64,000 nt of DNA from Candidatus Roseilinea mizusawaensis (GTDB lineage Bacteria > Chloroflexota > Anaerolineae > J036 > Brachytrichaceae): the NCBI GenBank assembly GCA_016841965.1, contig JAEANN010000059.1, forward strand, positions 33,204 to 97,203. Direction: 5' to 3'. The translations under genes and the position numbers were made by a program. The notes under the pieces were generated by a model that was not told the origin of the DNA, ran no database searches, and worked only from the letters and a program-made list of their open reading frames with translations. Shown piece by piece: positions 44,762 to 57,181 of this stretch; the stretch's first letter is position 1, and the number at the start of each line of letters is the position of its first letter.

Positions 44762-46378
44762 ATGACATCAAAAAAGGCAATTATCATTGGTTCCGGCATT
44801 GGTGGGCTGGCGCTGGGTATCCGTCTGCAAAGCCTGGGTTTTGAGACTACCATTGTGGAAAAGCTAGATGGCCCTGGCGGACGCGCCTATGTCCGCCAAG
44901 TGGACGGCTTCACATTTGATATGGGGCCAACCGTCATCACCGTGCCCCACTTCATTGAGGAATTGTTCGCACTGGAGCGCGGGCAGCCTCATCTGGGCGA
45001 CCCTGATTTTCCAGAGCACGTCTTGCACGAGCCGCGCGTAACAGAGGGGCTTAGCGGTGGGTCACATACCTCGCGCTACGTGAAGATCATGCCGATTCTG
45101 CCGTTCTATCGCATTTACTTCGACGATGGCACATTCTTCGACTACGATGGAGACCCGGTGCGCACCCGGCAACAAATCCAGGCTATCGAGCCGGATGATC
45201 TGGCCGGCTATGAACGCTTCCACGCCGATGCCAAAGCGATCTTCGAGCGCGGCTTTCTCGAGCTGGGCTATCGTTACTTCGGCAATTTGCCGTCTTTGTT
45301 GGCGGTTGTGCCTGATCTGCTGCGGCTAGACGCCGTGCGCACGCTGTTTTCGTTCACCAGCCGCTACTTCAAGAGCGACAAGCTGCGCCAGGTATTTAGC
45401 TTCGAGCCACTGCTAATCGGCGGCAATCCGCTGGCTGTGCCGGCCATCTATGCCATGATCCACTTTGTGGAAAAGACATGGGGCATCCATTTTGCGATGG
45501 GCGGCACCGGTGCATTGGTGCGCGGCTTTGTCCGAAAATTCCAGGAGCTGGGTGGCTGCATTCGCTATAACAGCCCGGTGCGACGCATTTTGATCAGCGA
45601 CCCGCGCGGGGGCGTGCCATCGCGCTATGGCCGCAAAGTGGCGCGCGGCGTCGAGTTGGACAACGGTGAGCGCTTGTACGCTGATGTTGTTGTCTCGAAT
45701 GGCGACTATGCCAGCACGTACATGAACCTGGTCGAGCCGCGATATCGCCTCTTCAACACCGACCAGCGCATTCGGCGCATGCATCAGTCGATGTCGCTGC
45801 TGGTGATCTACTTTGGATTCAAGGCAGAAGGCCTGTCGCTCGATTTGCGCCATCACAACATCATCCTCGGCCCGCGCTATGAAGAGTTGTTGAAAGACAT
45901 TTTCGACCGCAAGATACTGGCCGGTGACTTCTCACAGTATCTCCACCTGCCGACCCTCACTGACCCGAGTCTGGCCCCGCCCGGCCATCACGCAGCCTAT
46001 ACATTGGTACCCGTGCCCAACAAGGCCGGCGCCGGCGCGGGCATTAACTGGAATCGTGAAGGCCCGCGCGTGACGGACAGCGTGTTGCGTTTTCTTGATG
46101 AGCGCGGCTACATTCCCGGCCTGTGCAATCGCATTGTGCACAAAAGCTTTATCACGCCAGATTATTTCGAGGGCGTTCTGAACAGCTTTGTGGGTAATGC
46201 ATTTGGCCCTGAACCGCGCCTGACACAAACAGCCAGTTTCCGCCCACACAACCGCAGCGAAGACATTGAGCGTTTATATCTGGTGGGAGCCAGTACCCAG
46301 CCTGGCGGCGGCACGCCCAGCGTGATGATGAGCGCCAAGATGACGGCGCGCCTGATCGCCCAGGATTTCAAACTGTAG
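44762..46378 (+). CDS. CrtI-type phytoene desaturase family oxidoreductase
   Basis: 538 residues. The N-terminal FAD-binding '[21 protein letters not shown]' (GxGxxG at 10-15) and '[24 protein letters not shown]' are hallmark CrtI segments, and the C-terminal '[21 protein letters not shown]' is the family FAD-binding signature. It should add double bonds to a C40 (or C30) carotenoid precursor such as phytoene. No other carotenoid gene is adjacent (the P450 at 27.3 kb might act on carotenoids). Codon use resembles the first pullulanase gene downstream. Confidence 0.93.
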   Translation: MTSKKAIIIGSGIGGLALGIRLQSLGFETTIVEKLDGPGGRAYVRQVDGFTFDMGPTVITVPHFIEELFALERGQPHLGDPDFPEHVLHEPRVTEGLSGGSHTSRYVKIMPILPFYRIYFDDGTFFDYDGDPVRTRQQIQAIEPDDLAGYERFHADAKAIFERGFLELGYRYFGNLPSLLAVVPDLLRLDAVRTLFSFTSRYFKSDKLRQVFSFEPLLIGGNPLAVPAIYAMIHFVEKTWGIHFAMGGTGALVRGFVRKFQELGGCIRYNSPVRRILISDPRGGVPSRYGRKVARGVELDNGERLYADVVVSNGDYASTYMNLVEPRYRLFNTDQRIRRMHQSMSLLVIYFGFKAEGLSLDLRHHNIILGPRYEELLKDIFDRKILAGDFSQYLHLPTLTDPSLAPPGHHAAYTLVPVPNKAGAGAGINWNREGPRVTDSVLRFLDERGYIPGLCNRIVHKSFITPDYFEGVLNSFVGNAFGPEPRLTQTASFRPHNRSEDIERLYLVGASTQPGGGTPSVMMSAKMTARLIAQDFKL

Positions 46379-46549
46379 CAAGACTACATCGACCATACCT
46401 GCCCCATCTGCCTGCCCTACGTGGCTGTCGGCATTCCGAACACTGGCCGGCTTTGTAGTCGCTCACTGTCTCACTTCGGAGTCTGTTATCCTCCCAGGCG
46501 TTGTAATCTGTGTTCGTGATGTGTGATTTGCCATGGTGGAGGTACAAGC

Positions 46550-49500
46550 ATGGCCAGGTATGTTCGTCTGCTTGCGCTGATGGCGTTGGCGGCGCAGGCA
46601 GTCCTCGCGCCGATACTCGCACATCCGGCGCAAGCCCAATCCCAATCTGCTCTGCCCCGCACGGTTACCATCCCCGGCACCATCCAGAGTAAGCTGGGCT
46701 GTCCAGGCGACTGGCAGCCTTCGTGCTCCAAGACTTTTCTCACTCTCGATCCCCTCTCTGGACTGTGGATTGGCGAGTTTGAAATCCCGGCCGGCACTTA
46801 CGAATACAAAGTGGCCCTGAACGGCTCGTGGGATGAGAACTATGGCGGCAAGGCTGACCGCAACGGCCCTAACGTGCCGCTCATTCTGCGCGAAACCACG
46901 CGCGTGCGCTTCTACTACGATCACAAAACCCATCTTGTGATCAACAGCGTCGACGGACTGTTGCCAGTGCTGGTGGGCGACTTTCAAGACGAGCTGGGCT
47001 GCCCGCGCGACAACGATCCCGATTGCCGGATCGGCTTTATGCTGGACCCTGAATTCGACGGGACGTATGGCTTTCTGACACGTAAACTGCCGGCAGGCCG
47101 CTACACGGCGCGCGTAGTGGTCGATGGGCGCCCAGATCAACTGTATGGCGACGCGCAAGGCAAGCCGGTGACCTTCGCTGTGCGCGCCGAGGGCGAAGAA
47201 GTTTTCTTTGGATTTGATGCCGGCTCCCAGGTTGTGAGCGTGAGCACCGAGGGCGCGCCCAAAGGAAATATCAACCGCCAACGTGCGCATTGGGTCAGCC
47301 GCGGCCTGGTGCTGTGGGATGTGCCCGCTGTGCCCGGCGCCGTGTATCTTTTGCGTGCCAGCCCCACCGCCGCGCTGCGCCTGACGCCGCGCGGCGTCAC
47401 CGGCGCGACCCGCACCATCACACTCACCCGCACGGCCAATCCAGATCGTGCCGTGCTCGAGCGTTTCCCGCACTTGATCGGCCTGACGGCTCTGCAAATT
47501 GCGCCGGCCGATATGTTGTGGGTGAGCGAAATGTTGCGCGGGCAGGTTGCGATTGAGGCGCGCGATGGCAGTGGGCGCATGATAGACAGCGCCGGCTTGC
47601 AAATCCCCGGCGTGCTAGACGACCTGTACGCCCAACAGGCCCGCACAATCGCCCTCGGCCCCACCTTCAAAGATGGCCGGCCCACGTTAGCCGTGTGGGC
47701 GCCCACGGCGCGCAGCGTCAAGCTGCATTTGTTCGATGACGCCACACAACGCGCAGGGCAAATCTTCCCCATGACACTCGACCCGCGCAGCGGCGTCTGG
47801 TCGATCACCGGCGAACCAGCGTGGAAAAACCGCTTCTACTTGTATGAGGTAGAGGTGTTTGCCCCCTCCAGCGGTCGCATCGAGAAAAACCTGGTCACCG
47901 ACCCTTACTCCGTCAGCCTAGCAGCCAATAGCCGGCGCAGCCAGATCGTAGACCTGAACGATCCGGCGCTTCAACCAGCGGGCTGGAGCAATATCAAGAA
48001 GCCGCCGCTTGAAGCCCCCGAAGATGCTGTGATCTACGAGCTGCACGTGCGTGATTTCAGCGCGCGCGACGCAAGCGTGCCAGAGCGATTGCGCGGCACG
48101 TTCGCCGCTTTCACTGTTGCCAATAGCAATGGCCTGCGTCATCTGCGCGCGCTGGCGCAGGCCGGCCTCACCCACATTCACTTGCTGCCAGTCTCTGACT
48201 GTGCAACGATTAACGAGAATAAAGCTGAATGGAAACAGCCCGACGTCGGCGCCTTGCGCGCCTGGCCGCCCGAATCCGATCAACAACAAGCTGCTATTAC
48301 GGCTATTGCTGATGCGGATCCCTTCAACTGGTGCTACGACCCATTTCACTACAACGTTCCAGAGGGCAGCTATTCGACTGATCCCAACGGCGCGCGACGC
48401 ATTCTGGAGTTCCGTCAGATGGTGCAGGCGCTCAACCAGGCCGGCTTGCGTGTGGTGATGGATGTGGTCTATAACCACACCAGCCAATCTGGCCAGAGTG
48501 AAAAGTCGGTGCTGGACAAGGTCGTGCCTGGCTACTACCACCGCCTGAATAGCGATGGCGCGGTTGAGCGCAGCACGTGTTGCGAGAACACCGCCACCGA
48601 GCACGCCATGATGGAAAAGCTGATGCTCGATTCCGTGCGCCTGTGGGCCACAGCTTACAAAGTCGATGGCTTCCGCTTTGACTTGATGGGCCATCATATG
48701 TTGCGCAACATGCAGGCCGTGCGCGACATGCTGGGCGCGCTGACGCCGGCCCGCGATGGCGTGGACGGTCGCACCCTCTTGATATACGGCGAAGGATGGG
48801 ATTTCGGCGAAGTAGCCAACAACCGTCGCGGCGTTAACGCCACCCAACTCAACCTGGCCGGCTCTGGCATTGGCTCCTTCAACGATCGCCTGCGCGACGC
48901 AGCGCGTGGCGGCAACCCGTTCGACGATCGCCGCTTGCAAGGGTTTATCACCGGCCTGGGCACTGCGCCCAACGGGGCGCCGGGCCAGGGCAGCCTCCAA
49001 TCGCAGCGCAGCAAGTTGATCAGCCAGGCGCGCTGGATTCGCCTGGGGCTGGCCGGCAACCTGCGCGATTATGAGTTAGTCGAGGGCGCGCGCAAAACGC
49101 GCGGCGACGCTGTGCTTTATAACGGCAAGCCGGCCGGCTACGCTGCCGATCCTCAGGAGACAGTAAATTACGTCTCGGCTCATGACAACGAGACCCTGTT
49201 TGACAAAATTCAGTGGGCCGCCCCCCTCAGCGCCACAATGAGCGACCGCGTGCGTATGAACCTGTTGGGCCTCAGCCTGGTGATGCTCGGGCAGGGCATC
49301 CCGTTCTTTCACGCCGGCGACGACCTGTTGCGCTCCAAGTCGCTCGACCGCGACAGCTACAACTCTGGCGACTGGTTCAACGCCATTGACTGGACCTATC
49401 AGACCAACAACTGGGGTATCGGGTTGCCGCCAGCCGGCCCCAACCGCGAACGCTGGGGGTTGATGCGCCCATTGCTGGCCAATCCTGATTTGCGCCCAAC

Positions 49501-49909
49501 GCCGGCCGACGTTGCGTTTACGCGCGATGCCTTCCGCGACCTCTTGCGCATTCGGCGCAGCTCGCCATTGTTCCGCCTGCGCACTGCCGACCAGATCAAA
49601 CAACGCGTGCGCTTTTACAACACCGATCTTGACCAGACCCCCGGCCTGATCGTGATGGAAATTTCCGATCGCGATCAGCCGGATCTGCTCGATGCGCAGT
49701 TTGCGCAAATTGTCGTGCTGTTCAATGCTGCGCCACAGCCGGCCACCTTCAGCCTGGCCTCGTTGCGCGGCGTCCCGCTGGCATTACATCCGGTTCAGTT
49801 GCGCGGCGCGGATGATGTGGCCAAGCAGACACGCTTCGACCCAGCCCAGGGCAGCTTCAGTGTGCCGGCTTATACGACGGCAGTTTTTGTGCTCAGACGT
49901 GTTTCCTGA
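46550..49909 (+). CDS. Secreted pullulanase (GH13 debranching enzyme)
   Basis: 1119 residues. The ATG at 46550 follows a ggtggagg ribosome site and starts a signal peptide ('[26 protein letters not shown]'). Two starch-binding/X25-like modules (~30-100 and ~145-220, each with a 'LGCP.D..P.C' motif) precede the pullulanase N-domain, a CBM48 ('[21 protein letters not shown]') and the catalytic barrel. Catalytic residues: nucleophile Asp711 ('GFRFDLMG'), acid/base Glu748 ('YGEGWDFG') and Asp879 ('[10 protein letters not shown]'). The 'YNHT' region I ('[10 protein letters not shown]') is present. It cleaves alpha-1,6 branches in pullulan, glycogen or amylopectin outside the cell. It is a paralogue of the pullulanase half of the next gene. 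Confidence 0.93.
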   Translation: MARYVRLLALMALAAQAVLAPILAHPAQAQSQSALPRTVTIPGTIQSKLGCPGDWQPSCSKTFLTLDPLSGLWIGEFEIPAGTYEYKVALNGSWDENYGGKADRNGPNVPLILRETTRVRFYYDHKTHLVINSVDGLLPVLVGDFQDELGCPRDNDPDCRIGFMLDPEFDGTYGFLTRKLPAGRYTARVVVDGRPDQLYGDAQGKPVTFAVRAEGEEVFFGFDAGSQVVSVSTEGAPKGNINRQRAHWVSRGLVLWDVPAVPGAVYLLRASPTAALRLTPRGVTGATRTITLTRTANPDRAVLERFPHLIGLTALQIAPADMLWVSEMLRGQVAIEARDGSGRMIDSAGLQIPGVLDDLYAQQARTIALGPTFKDGRPTLAVWAPTARSVKLHLFDDATQRAGQIFPMTLDPRSGVWSITGEPAWKNRFYLYEVEVFAPSSGRIEKNLVTDPYSVSLAANSRRSQIVDLNDPALQPAGWSNIKKPPLEAPEDAVIYELHVRDFSARDASVPERLRGTFAAFTVANSNGLRHLRALAQAGLTHIHLLPVSDCATINENKAEWKQPDVGALRAWPPESDQQQAAITAIADADPFNWCYDPFHYNVPEGSYSTDPNGARRILEFRQMVQALNQAGLRVVMDVVYNHTSQSGQSEKSVLDKVVPGYYHRLNSDGAVERSTCCENTATEHAMMEKLMLDSVRLWATAYKVDGFRFDLMGHHMLRNMQAVRDMLGALTPARDGVDGRTLLIYGEGWDFGEVANNRRGVNATQLNLAGSGIGSFNDRLRDAARGGNPFDDRRLQGFITGLGTAPNGAPGQGSLQSQRSKLISQARWIRLGLAGNLRDYELVEGARKTRGDAVLYNGKPAGYAADPQETVNYVSAHDNETLFDKIQWAAPLSATMSDRVRMNLLGLSLVMLGQGIPFFHAGDDLLRSKSLDRDSYNSGDWFNAIDWTYQTNNWGIGLPPAGPNRERWGLMRPLLANPDLRPTPADVAFTRDAFRDLLRIRRSSPLFRLRTADQIKQRVRFYNTDLDQTPGLIVMEISDRDQPDLLDAQFAQIVVLFNAAPQPATFSLASLRGVPLALHPVQLRGADDVAKQTRFDPAQGSFSVPAYTTAVFVLRRVS

Positions 49910-50270
49910 CAAGGTGTGACTGCGGCTCCCTGCCCAATGCGCTGGTCGGCTTGCTGAACGCAATAAATCGAGATGTTCGCTGACAAGCTGTCTCCGGGGG
50001 GCGTCGTCTGTCGCGCGCTGTGATCGCACTTTTTATTTTGGTCGGCGGCCTATCTGGCCCATCCCCCCTCACGAGTGCACCCGGCTGATCTGACATCGGC
50101 CATTCGAGACAGCGCGCGGTTGCCAGGCGCTGTGCAAATGCCCGATTGCCCCATTTCGGAAATATGCGTGTCCAGACAGCTTCGGCTGAATTAGAATTGC
50201 CGCAGGCTGCGCTGCCGGCGAATGAAGACGCGCGACCCGCTGCAGTAATTCTGGCCACTGGGAGTGAAGG
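49910..50270. other. 361-base spacer between the two debranching-enzyme genes
   Basis: No gene is seen. It contains an imperfect direct repeat tgacaaggtgtgact / tgacaagctgtctcc (49908-49922 and 49981-49995) and ends in a gggagtgaagg ribosome site for the downstream gene. A terminator hairpin was not found. Confidence 0.6.
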
Positions 50271-53200
50271 ATGAAATCTGAAAGCCTGAGACGCGGATGG
50301 GCGCGTCTCATTGTGTTGTTGGTTGTATTGACGGGCAGCGTTCGCGCCGCCTTGCCTATCCACAGCGCGCCACTCTGGAGCGGAAACGGCCACTTCGTCA
50401 CCGAGTCCATCGGCTACACCGACGGCAACCATCCCCGCGCTTACACCGCGCCGCCGAACTTTCGCCAAGCCTCCACCAGCCTGAGCGCGGCGCAGTCCAC
50501 CATCACCGCAAATGACGCGGCGGATATCTACATCAACTTTAACTACGACACCACCGGCAAGACGATCTACATCGTGTACACCACCGACGGCAGCGCGCCG
50601 AACAAGACCAACGGCAGCGTGATCACGGCCAGCTTCTCGAAGTACCACGATCCCAACCGCACCTGGGTGGGCACCATCCCGGCCCAGATCACCGGCACGG
50701 TGGTGAACTACGTGATCTACGCCAGCGATGGCACGCTGGCCGCTGCCTGGGGTCGCATCTCCGGCACACCCTCCGACCGCGCCATCAGCCAATACCAGAC
50801 AACCTGGAGCGAGGCCGACAACGCCTACTTCAGCTACACCGTGCAGCCATCCGGCGGCGGGGGCGGGTTCTCTTGGTCGGGCAAGCGCGCCATCTGGCTG
50901 GAGCCGGGCGTCATCGCCTGGAACGGCGCAGCCGGCGCGAGCTACCGCCTGTATTACGAGCCGAATGCCGGCCTGACAAGCAGCTCGCCCTATCTCACGC
51001 TGACCCTGTCGGGCACGATCAACGGCGCGCACTATCCGAAGAACCCCAACACGCATGCCCTGCTCCGGCTCACGCTGAGCGCCGGCGATCTGGTCAGCGT
51101 GCCGACCTTGCTCAAGGGCCAGGTGGTCGTCGCTGCGTTGAACAGCAGCAATCAGGTCATTGACGCCACGCAGCCACAAATCCAGGGCGTGCTCGATGCG
51201 CTCTACGCCTCGGCTGCCGCCACTCAAACGTTGGGGGTGAGCTACAGCGGCGGCGCGCCCACGGTGCGCGTGTGGGCGCCGACGGCGCAGCACGTCGCCT
51301 TGCGGCGCTACGCCGACGCCATCACCACCACCTACGCCGTCCACAGCCTGACGCTCGATACATCCAGCGGCGTGTGGAGCGTCACCGGCGACGCAAGCTG
51401 GGATCGCCAGTTCTACCTGTTCGAGGTTACGGTGTACGCGCCGGAGCTGAACGCCATCACCACCACGCTGGCCGGCGACCCCTACGCCGTTTCGCTCTCG
51501 GCAGACACCGCCGCGCCGGATGACCCGCGCGCGCAGTTCGTCAACCTGGACGACGCCGATCTGAAGCCGGCCGGTTGGGATGCCCACGCCCGCCCCGCGC
51601 TCCCTGCGCCGGAGGATGTCAGCATCTACGAGCTGCACGTGCGCGACTTCAGCATCGGCGACACCACCGTGCTCACCCCCGACCATCGCGGCACTTACCT
51701 GGCCTTCACCTACGATGGCGCGCTGCGCCCGCTCTCCAACGGGATGAACCATCTGAAGCAGTTGCGCCAGGCCGGCCTGACCCATGTGCAGCTCTTGCCG
51801 GCGTTCGACTTCGCCAGCGTGCCTGAAGATAACGTGCCGCGCGCGCCCACGCCCAACCCCACCGGCTATCCGCCCGATAGCACTCAGCCCCAGCTCATCA
51901 TCAGCGCCACGCGCCACACCGACGGCTTCAACTGGGGCTATGACCCGCTGCACTTCGGCGCGCCGGATGGAAGCTACGCCACCGACCCGCATGGCGTCGC
52001 CCGCGTGCGCGAGTTCCGCGAGATGGTGAAGGCGTTGCACGACAACGGCCTGCGCGTCACCATGGATGTGGTGTACAACCACACCGCCGCCTTTGGCCTA
52101 CAAGACCAGAGCGTGTTGGATCGCATCACGCCGGGCTATTACCACCGCATGAATCTCAACGGCGCGGTGCAGACCTCCTCTTGCTGCGCCGACACCGCCA
52201 GCGAATACGCCATGATGGAGAAGCTGATGCGCGACACGCTGCGGCGCTGGGTGCAGCAATACAAGGTGGATGGCTTCCGCTTCGACTTGATGAACCTGCA
52301 CACCGTCTCGAACATGCTGGCCATCAAGAACGAGTTGCTCGGCATCGAGCCGACGCTCTATCTCTACGGCGAGGGATGGGACTTCGGCAGCGCCAAGGAC
52401 AAAGGGCTGAACCACGCCAAGATGGGCGCCATGGCCGGCACGGGCATCGGCGTCTTCAACGACCGGCTGCGCGATGCCGCTCACGGCGGCTACAACACCG
52501 ACCCGCTGCAAGTGCGCCGGCAGGGCTTCGTCAACGGCCTGAGCTATGACTGGAACGGCTATTGCTACGCCAACCGCGCGCAGAGCGACCTGTGGTACGA
52601 GACCGGCCGCATCCGCGCCGGCCTGCGCGGCAGCCTGGGCGATTTCGCCGCCGATCCACAGGAGGCCGTGAACTACGTGGAGAAGCACGACAACGAGACA
52701 CTGTTCGACCTGAACGTCTTCCGCTTGCCCAACGGCGTCGGCGACCCCGGCGCGTGCGGTGGGGGCAGCTACACCGTGCCCACCACGTCTCTGACCGACC
52801 GCGTGCGCGCGCAGAACGTCGCGGCCGGCCTGGCGGCGCTGGCGCAGGGCGTGCCCTTTTTCCACCTCGGCCAGGACATCCTGCGCAGCAAGTCTCTGGA
52901 CCGCAACAGCTACGACAGCGGCGACTGGTTCAACCGCGTGGACTGGACCTACGCCGACAACAACTTCGCCAAAGGGCTGCCGCCGGCATGGGATAACCAG
53001 ACGCGCTGGAGCGTGATGCAGCCGCTGCTGAACAATGCCGCACTCAAGCCCGGCTCCGCCGAGATTCAGCGCGCCGCCGCGCACCTGCGCGAGATGCTGC
53101 GCGTGCGCTATAGCAGCCCGCTCTTCCGCTTGCAAACGGCCGGCGAGGTGACCGCCCGCGTGCAGTTTACCAACACCGAGAACAGCCGCGATGGCCTGAT

Positions 53201-56099
53201 CGTGATGACCTTGAGTGATGTGGTCTCGCCCGACCTGGATGCCAACTGGGAGTACATCGTCGTCCTGTTCAACGCGCACAAGATCACGCAGACCTACGCG
53301 CTGCCCTGGCTGATCGGCAACACCGGCGTGCAACTGCACCCCACCCTGACCGACAACACAGACGATGACCCGCTGATCGGACTGGCGCAGTTCGACAGCG
53401 CCACCGGCGTGTTCACCGTGCCGGCCCGCACTACAGCGGTGTTCGTCACGCCGCAGGCGCCCAGCGGTGGGCCGCCCCTGCCGCCCAGCACAATTGACTG
53501 GGTGGGCAAGTTGTGGCCGCGCGGCGGCGTCGCCAACCTCGTCAACCAGGGCAACTTCGCGCCGGCCGGGTTCGACGTGTACGTGCAGGTCTATGAACCC
53601 GGCGTCACCGACTCCCCTGGGCAGGGAGCGGGCATCAGTTGCTTTCTGCACTGGGGGCGCTACGGCGACCCCTGGCAGGACGTGCCGATGAGCTACAACC
53701 CCACGCCGGGCGTGGATGTGCCGCCCACCCACGACGAATACAAAGTCACCCTCCCCAAAGCCACGCTGGAGGCGCTGCCGCCCGGCACGTATGGTTTCAC
53801 GGCGTATTGCCAGAAAGCCGGCGAGGACAAGAAGTGGAAAGAAGACACCTACAACATCAACGGCAACCCTGCCGACGACGACCAGGGCGATGGGTTGATC
53901 ACCGTCGTGCCATCCGGCGACCCGAAGCCGGCCCCGCCCGGCGGCGTGTTCGTGCACCTGTTCGAGTGGCGCTGGGCGGACATCGAGAAGGAATGCCACT
54001 TCCTGGCCCAGAAGGGCTACAACGGCGTGCAAGTCTCGCCGCCGCAGGAGCACGTGGTGCCCACGGCCAACATGTTCGGCAATCCGGCCAACGCCTACCC
54101 ATGGTGGGTGCGCTATCAGCCGGTGAGCTACACCTTGCAAAGCAGCCGCAGCGGCACGCTGGCCGAATTCCAGAGCATGGTGAACACCTGCAACAGCCTG
54201 GGCGTGGATGTCATCGTGGATGCGGTGATTAACCACATGACCGGCCTGCACCCCGACACCATTACCAACACCGGCACGGCCGGCACGAGCTATTCCCACT
54301 ACACCTATCCCGGCCTGTTCGGCCCGTCGGATTTCAACTACTGCGGCACCAATCCGGGCGCCACCAACGGCGATGCCCACGACATTGTGGATTACACCGA
54401 CCGCCGCCAGGTGCAGACCTGCGAGCTGTTGAACCTGGCCGACTTGAAGACCGGCGATGCCGGTGTGCGGTCGCGCATCACGAACTATCTACAGGCGCTG
54501 GTGAACATGGGCGTCAAAGGGTTCCGCGTGGACGCGGCCAAGCACACGCCGGCGCACGAGCTGGGCGCCATCTTGGCCGGCGTCACCGGCACGTTCTACG
54601 TCTTCAACGAAGTGATTGACGCAAACCCCAGCGAGCGCGTGCGCAGCCTGGAATACTCGCCCTACGGCGACGTGACCGAGTTTTACTACTCCATCCGCAT
54701 CGGCGAAGCCTTCAACAACTGCTCTGGCGGCGCGCTGAGCCAGTTGCAAAGCATCCCGCTCGGCCACTGGCTGCCCGGCCGTTTTGCCGTGGTGTTCACC
54801 GACAACCACGACAATCAGCGCGGCCATGGCGCCGGCGGCGGCTGCATCGTGGATCATCGCGACGGCGCGGCGCATGTGCTGGCCAACGTCTTCGCCCTGG
54901 CGCATCCCTACGGCGACTACGTCTCGGTGATGTCCAGCTACTACTGGAACAACGACCCGAACAGCAGCGCCGGCGACAGCAAGGGGCCGCCCAGCGCCGA
55001 TCCACCCTACACCGCCGGCAGCGGCCCGAACACGCGCCCGGTGTACAGCGTCACACAGACCATCGGCGACTGGCCGGCCAACTGCTCGGCCACGTATGAG
55101 GATGGCAAATGGGTGTGCGAACATCGCCGGCCCTCCACTGCCGGCATGGTGGGCTTCCGCGCGGCCACGCACGGCGAGCCGGTGAGCGGCTGGGTCAACG
55201 TCTCGCCCAACCACATTGCGTTTGGGCGAGGGGGCAAGGGCTACGTGGCGATCAACCGCACCAACACGGCCAACACGCGCACCTACACCACCACGTTGCC
55301 GGCCGGCTACTACTGCGACGTGACGCGCTACGCCTTCGTCAACGGCTGGTGCGTGGACTACTACACCGGCGCGCCGTTGCCGCTCAACCAGTGGATTGTG
55401 GTGCAGGCAGACGGCAGCATCCAAAACCAGACGCTCAACGCGATGGATGCCTTGGCCATTCACATCGCTGCCAGCCGGCACGAAGTGCTCTTGAATGCTG
55501 CGCCGGCCGCCGGCGGCAGCGTGAGCGGCGGCGGCACCTACACCTATGGGCAGATGGTGGCGATCACGGCGACGCCCAACGCCGGCTACGTCTTCCTGCA
55601 CTGGCAGGATGCGCTGAGCAATGTGGTGAGCACCAGCTCAACGTATAGCTTCGTCGTCACCGGTGATCGCGCGTTGACCGCTGTGTTCAGCCCTACGCTT
55701 GCCCAGCTTGCGCTAAGTAAGGCGCAGACCCACACGTTGGGCGCCGGCGGCGCAGTGCGACTAGGCGGATGGGTGACTTACACCCTGGTGGTGACCAATT
55801 ACGGGCCGGCGGCGGCCACCAACGTGGTGTTGACCGACGCTTTGCCGGCGGCGCTGAGCTTCGCCTCGGCCTCGGCGGGGTGCGCGCATGGCGGCGGCGT
55901 GGTGACGTGTGCTGTGGGCAACCTGTCGGTAGGCCACAGCGCAGGTGTGACGATCACCGCACAGGCCGGCGGCGCCCCGGGCAGCGCACTGCTCAACGTG
56001 GCGCAAGCGAGCGCGGACGAGCTGCCCACAGTCGTGGCCAGCAACGCGGTTGTGGCGCAGATCGAGCATCGCCTCTATTTGCCGATAGCGCGGCGGTGA
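50271..56099 (+). CDS. Secreted dual-barrel amylopullulanase (pullulanase + alpha-amylase) with InlB and DUF11 domains
   Basis: 1942 residues with a signal peptide (~1-27). An Ig/CBM-like module (~60-190) and pullulanase N-domains lead to a type I pullulanase barrel: Asp672 ('GFRFDLMN'), Glu701 ('YGEGWDFG') and Asp807 ('[10 protein letters not shown]'). After a linker and a ~100-residue beta module comes a second barrel of the animal/Streptomyces alpha-amylase type ('[19 protein letters not shown]', 'DAVINHMTG'), with Asp1421 ('GFRVDAAKH'), Glu1447 ('FNEVID') and Asp1514 ('DNHDNQRG'). Residues ~1740-1805 are an InlB/Listeria-Bacteroides repeat, ~1825-1930 a DUF11 domain, and the end is 'RLYLPIARR'. 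It should hydrolyse both alpha-1,6 and alpha-1,4 bonds. The tail and DUF11 suggest cell-surface retention. Confidence 0.93.
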   Translation: MKSESLRRGWARLIVLLVVLTGSVRAALPIHSAPLWSGNGHFVTESIGYTDGNHPRAYTAPPNFRQASTSLSAAQSTITANDAADIYINFNYDTTGKTIYIVYTTDGSAPNKTNGSVITASFSKYHDPNRTWVGTIPAQITGTVVNYVIYASDGTLAAAWGRISGTPSDRAISQYQTTWSEADNAYFSYTVQPSGGGGGFSWSGKRAIWLEPGVIAWNGAAGASYRLYYEPNAGLTSSSPYLTLTLSGTINGAHYPKNPNTHALLRLTLSAGDLVSVPTLLKGQVVVAALNSSNQVIDATQPQIQGVLDALYASAAATQTLGVSYSGGAPTVRVWAPTAQHVALRRYADAITTTYAVHSLTLDTSSGVWSVTGDASWDRQFYLFEVTVYAPELNAITTTLAGDPYAVSLSADTAAPDDPRAQFVNLDDADLKPAGWDAHARPALPAPEDVSIYELHVRDFSIGDTTVLTPDHRGTYLAFTYDGALRPLSNGMNHLKQLRQAGLTHVQLLPAFDFASVPEDNVPRAPTPNPTGYPPDSTQPQLIISATRHTDGFNWGYDPLHFGAPDGSYATDPHGVARVREFREMVKALHDNGLRVTMDVVYNHTAAFGLQDQSVLDRITPGYYHRMNLNGAVQTSSCCADTASEYAMMEKLMRDTLRRWVQQYKVDGFRFDLMNLHTVSNMLAIKNELLGIEPTLYLYGEGWDFGSAKDKGLNHAKMGAMAGTGIGVFNDRLRDAAHGGYNTDPLQVRRQGFVNGLSYDWNGYCYANRAQSDLWYETGRIRAGLRGSLGDFAADPQEAVNYVEKHDNETLFDLNVFRLPNGVGDPGACGGGSYTVPTTSLTDRVRAQNVAAGLAALAQGVPFFHLGQDILRSKSLDRNSYDSGDWFNRVDWTYADNNFAKGLPPAWDNQTRWSVMQPLLNNAALKPGSAEIQRAAAHLREMLRVRYSSPLFRLQTAGEVTARVQFTNTENSRDGLIVMTLSDVVSPDLDANWEYIVVLFNAHKITQTYALPWLIGNTGVQLHPTLTDNTDDDPLIGLAQFDSATGVFTVPARTTAVFVTPQAPSGGPPLPPSTIDWVGKLWPRGGVANLVNQGNFAPAGFDVYVQVYEPGVTDSPGQGAGISCFLHWGRYGDPWQDVPMSYNPTPGVDVPPTHDEYKVTLPKATLEALPPGTYGFTAYCQKAGEDKKWKEDTYNINGNPADDDQGDGLITVVPSGDPKPAPPGGVFVHLFEWRWADIEKECHFLAQKGYNGVQVSPPQEHVVPTANMFGNPANAYPWWVRYQPVSYTLQSSRSGTLAEFQSMVNTCNSLGVDVIVDAVINHMTGLHPDTITNTGTAGTSYSHYTYPGLFGPSDFNYCGTNPGATNGDAHDIVDYTDRRQVQTCELLNLADLKTGDAGVRSRITNYLQALVNMGVKGFRVDAAKHTPAHELGAILAGVTGTFYVFNEVIDANPSERVRSLEYSPYGDVTEFYYSIRIGEAFNNCSGGALSQLQSIPLGHWLPGRFAVVFTDNHDNQRGHGAGGGCIVDHRDGAAHVLANVFALAHPYGDYVSVMSSYYWNNDPNSSAGDSKGPPSADPPYTAGSGPNTRPVYSVTQTIGDWPANCSATYEDGKWVCEHRRPSTAGMVGFRAATHGEPVSGWVNVSPNHIAFGRGGKGYVAINRTNTANTRTYTTTLPAGYYCDVTRYAFVNGWCVDYYTGAPLPLNQWIVVQADGSIQNQTLNAMDALAIHIAASRHEVLLNAAPAAGGSVSGGGTYTYGQMVAITATPNAGYVFLHWQDALSNVVSTSSTYSFVVTGDRALTAVFSPTLAQLALSKAQTHTLGAGGAVRLGGWVTYTLVVTNYGPAAATNVVLTDALPAALSFASASAGCAHGGGVVTCAVGNLSVGHSAGVTITAQAGGAPGSALLNVAQASADELPTVVASNAVVAQIEHRLYLPIARR

Positions 56100-56158
56100 A
56101 CAGAAGCGCGCATCGCCGCGTGCGCCGTCCAGCCCACCATTTACCGGCCAACCGCCCC

Positions 56159-57151
56159 CTACCTCGCCGAGCACACTGTCACACTGCTGTATCGCCGAGG
56201 CACCCGCCACGGCGCGACCAGCGGATCAAAGGCCGGCGCGCGACGCCCGCCGACGCGCTGACGGGCAAACTGCTGCGCGCGCCGGATTCCCTCAATCCGC
56301 CCGGCTAAGTGGCTCCACTCGCCGCGCGTCACCCCCGCATAGACCACTGCAGCCACGTCGTAAAACGCGATGAGGGGCACATCGCGCAGGCGGGCGTTCT
56401 TCACCGTCAGCCACACTTTGTTGCGCCCTAACAAGCAGTTCTTGAACGCCGACCCCTCGCCGCTGGTGGCGCTCGTGTTGTGCAACACACGCGCCTGCGG
56501 CACATACAGGCAATGCCAGCCCGCACGCTGCGCCCGCCACGCCAGGTCTACGTCTTCGAGATAAGCAAAGAAGCGCTCGTCGAACAGGCCGACCTCGTCG
56601 AGCATGGCGCGGCGATACAAACACGCACCGCCCGATGCTCCGAACACCTCACGCGGCTGTTGCACTTCGGCTGAATCGGCCGGATAGCCGCGCAGGCGGT
56701 CCCAAGCAATGGCCGCGCGATCCACGGCGACGCCGGCGCTCTGCACGACCCCTGGCCGGTCAGCGAAGAGCATCAGGCTGGCGCAGGTGCCGACCCGCGA
56801 TGATTGGACGCCCGCGACGAGCGCTTGAGGCTCCCGCATGGCGCGTATGAGCGCTTCGAGCCATTGCGGTTCGGGCTGCGTGTCGTCGTTGAGGAGCGCC
56901 ACGAAGGGCGCGCTGCCGGCGCGGATGCCCTGATTACACGCCGCAGCGAAGCCCAAGTTGCTGGCGTTGCGGATGACGCGCACATCGGGCTGGGCGGCCA
57001 GCCATTCGGCGCTGCCATCGCTGCTCGCATTGTCCACGACGATGACTTCGAAGTCGCGGAACGTCTGCTCGCGCAGCGCAGCGATGCACATCGGCAACCA
57101 CCGGCGCCCTCGCATGGTTGGAATAATGACCGAAACGAGCGGATCACCCAT
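56159..57151 (-). CDS. GT2-family glycosyltransferase (rhamnosyltransferase-like)
   Basis: 330 residues with a GT-A fold: 'VSVIIPTMRGRRWLP', 'VIVVDNASSDGSAEWL' (nucleotide-binding), 'FVALLNDDTQPEPQWLEAL' (the DxD-type motif NDD) and the acceptor-side 'GASGGACLYRRAMLDEVGLFDERFFAYLEDVDLAWR' pattern of WbbL-like rhamnosyltransferases. It would add a sugar to a surface polysaccharide or glycoprotein. No membrane segment is obvious. It is convergent with the amylopullulanase gene and divergent from the M24 peptidase (30 bases between starts). Confidence 0.92.
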   Translation of the reverse strand: MGDPLVSVIIPTMRGRRWLPMCIAALREQTFRDFEVIVVDNASSDGSAEWLAAQPDVRVIRNASNLGFAAACNQGIRAGSAPFVALLNDDTQPEPQWLEALIRAMREPQALVAGVQSSRVGTCASLMLFADRPGVVQSAGVAVDRAAIAWDRLRGYPADSAEVQQPREVFGASGGACLYRRAMLDEVGLFDERFFAYLEDVDLAWRAQRAGWHCLYVPQARVLHNTSATSGEGSAFKNCLLGRNKVWLTVKNARLRDVPLIAFYDVAAVVYAGVTRGEWSHLAGRIEGIRRAQQFARQRVGGRRAPAFDPLVAPWRVPRRYSSVTVCSAR

Positions 57152-57181
57152 GCCTCAGTCGGTCAGTATACTGTCCGCGCC

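Noticed and set aside
49893..52082. Long minus-strand open frame (729 codons) opposite the amylopullulanase
   Set aside because: It is the antisense of a clear glycoside hydrolase; its translation is compositionally odd (Ala/Val/Arg/His-rich) and has no domain. High GC makes long antisense frames common.
52098..54380. Long minus-strand open frame (760 codons) opposite the amylopullulanase
   Set aside because: Same reason; the plus strand carries intact catalytic motifs of two barrels.
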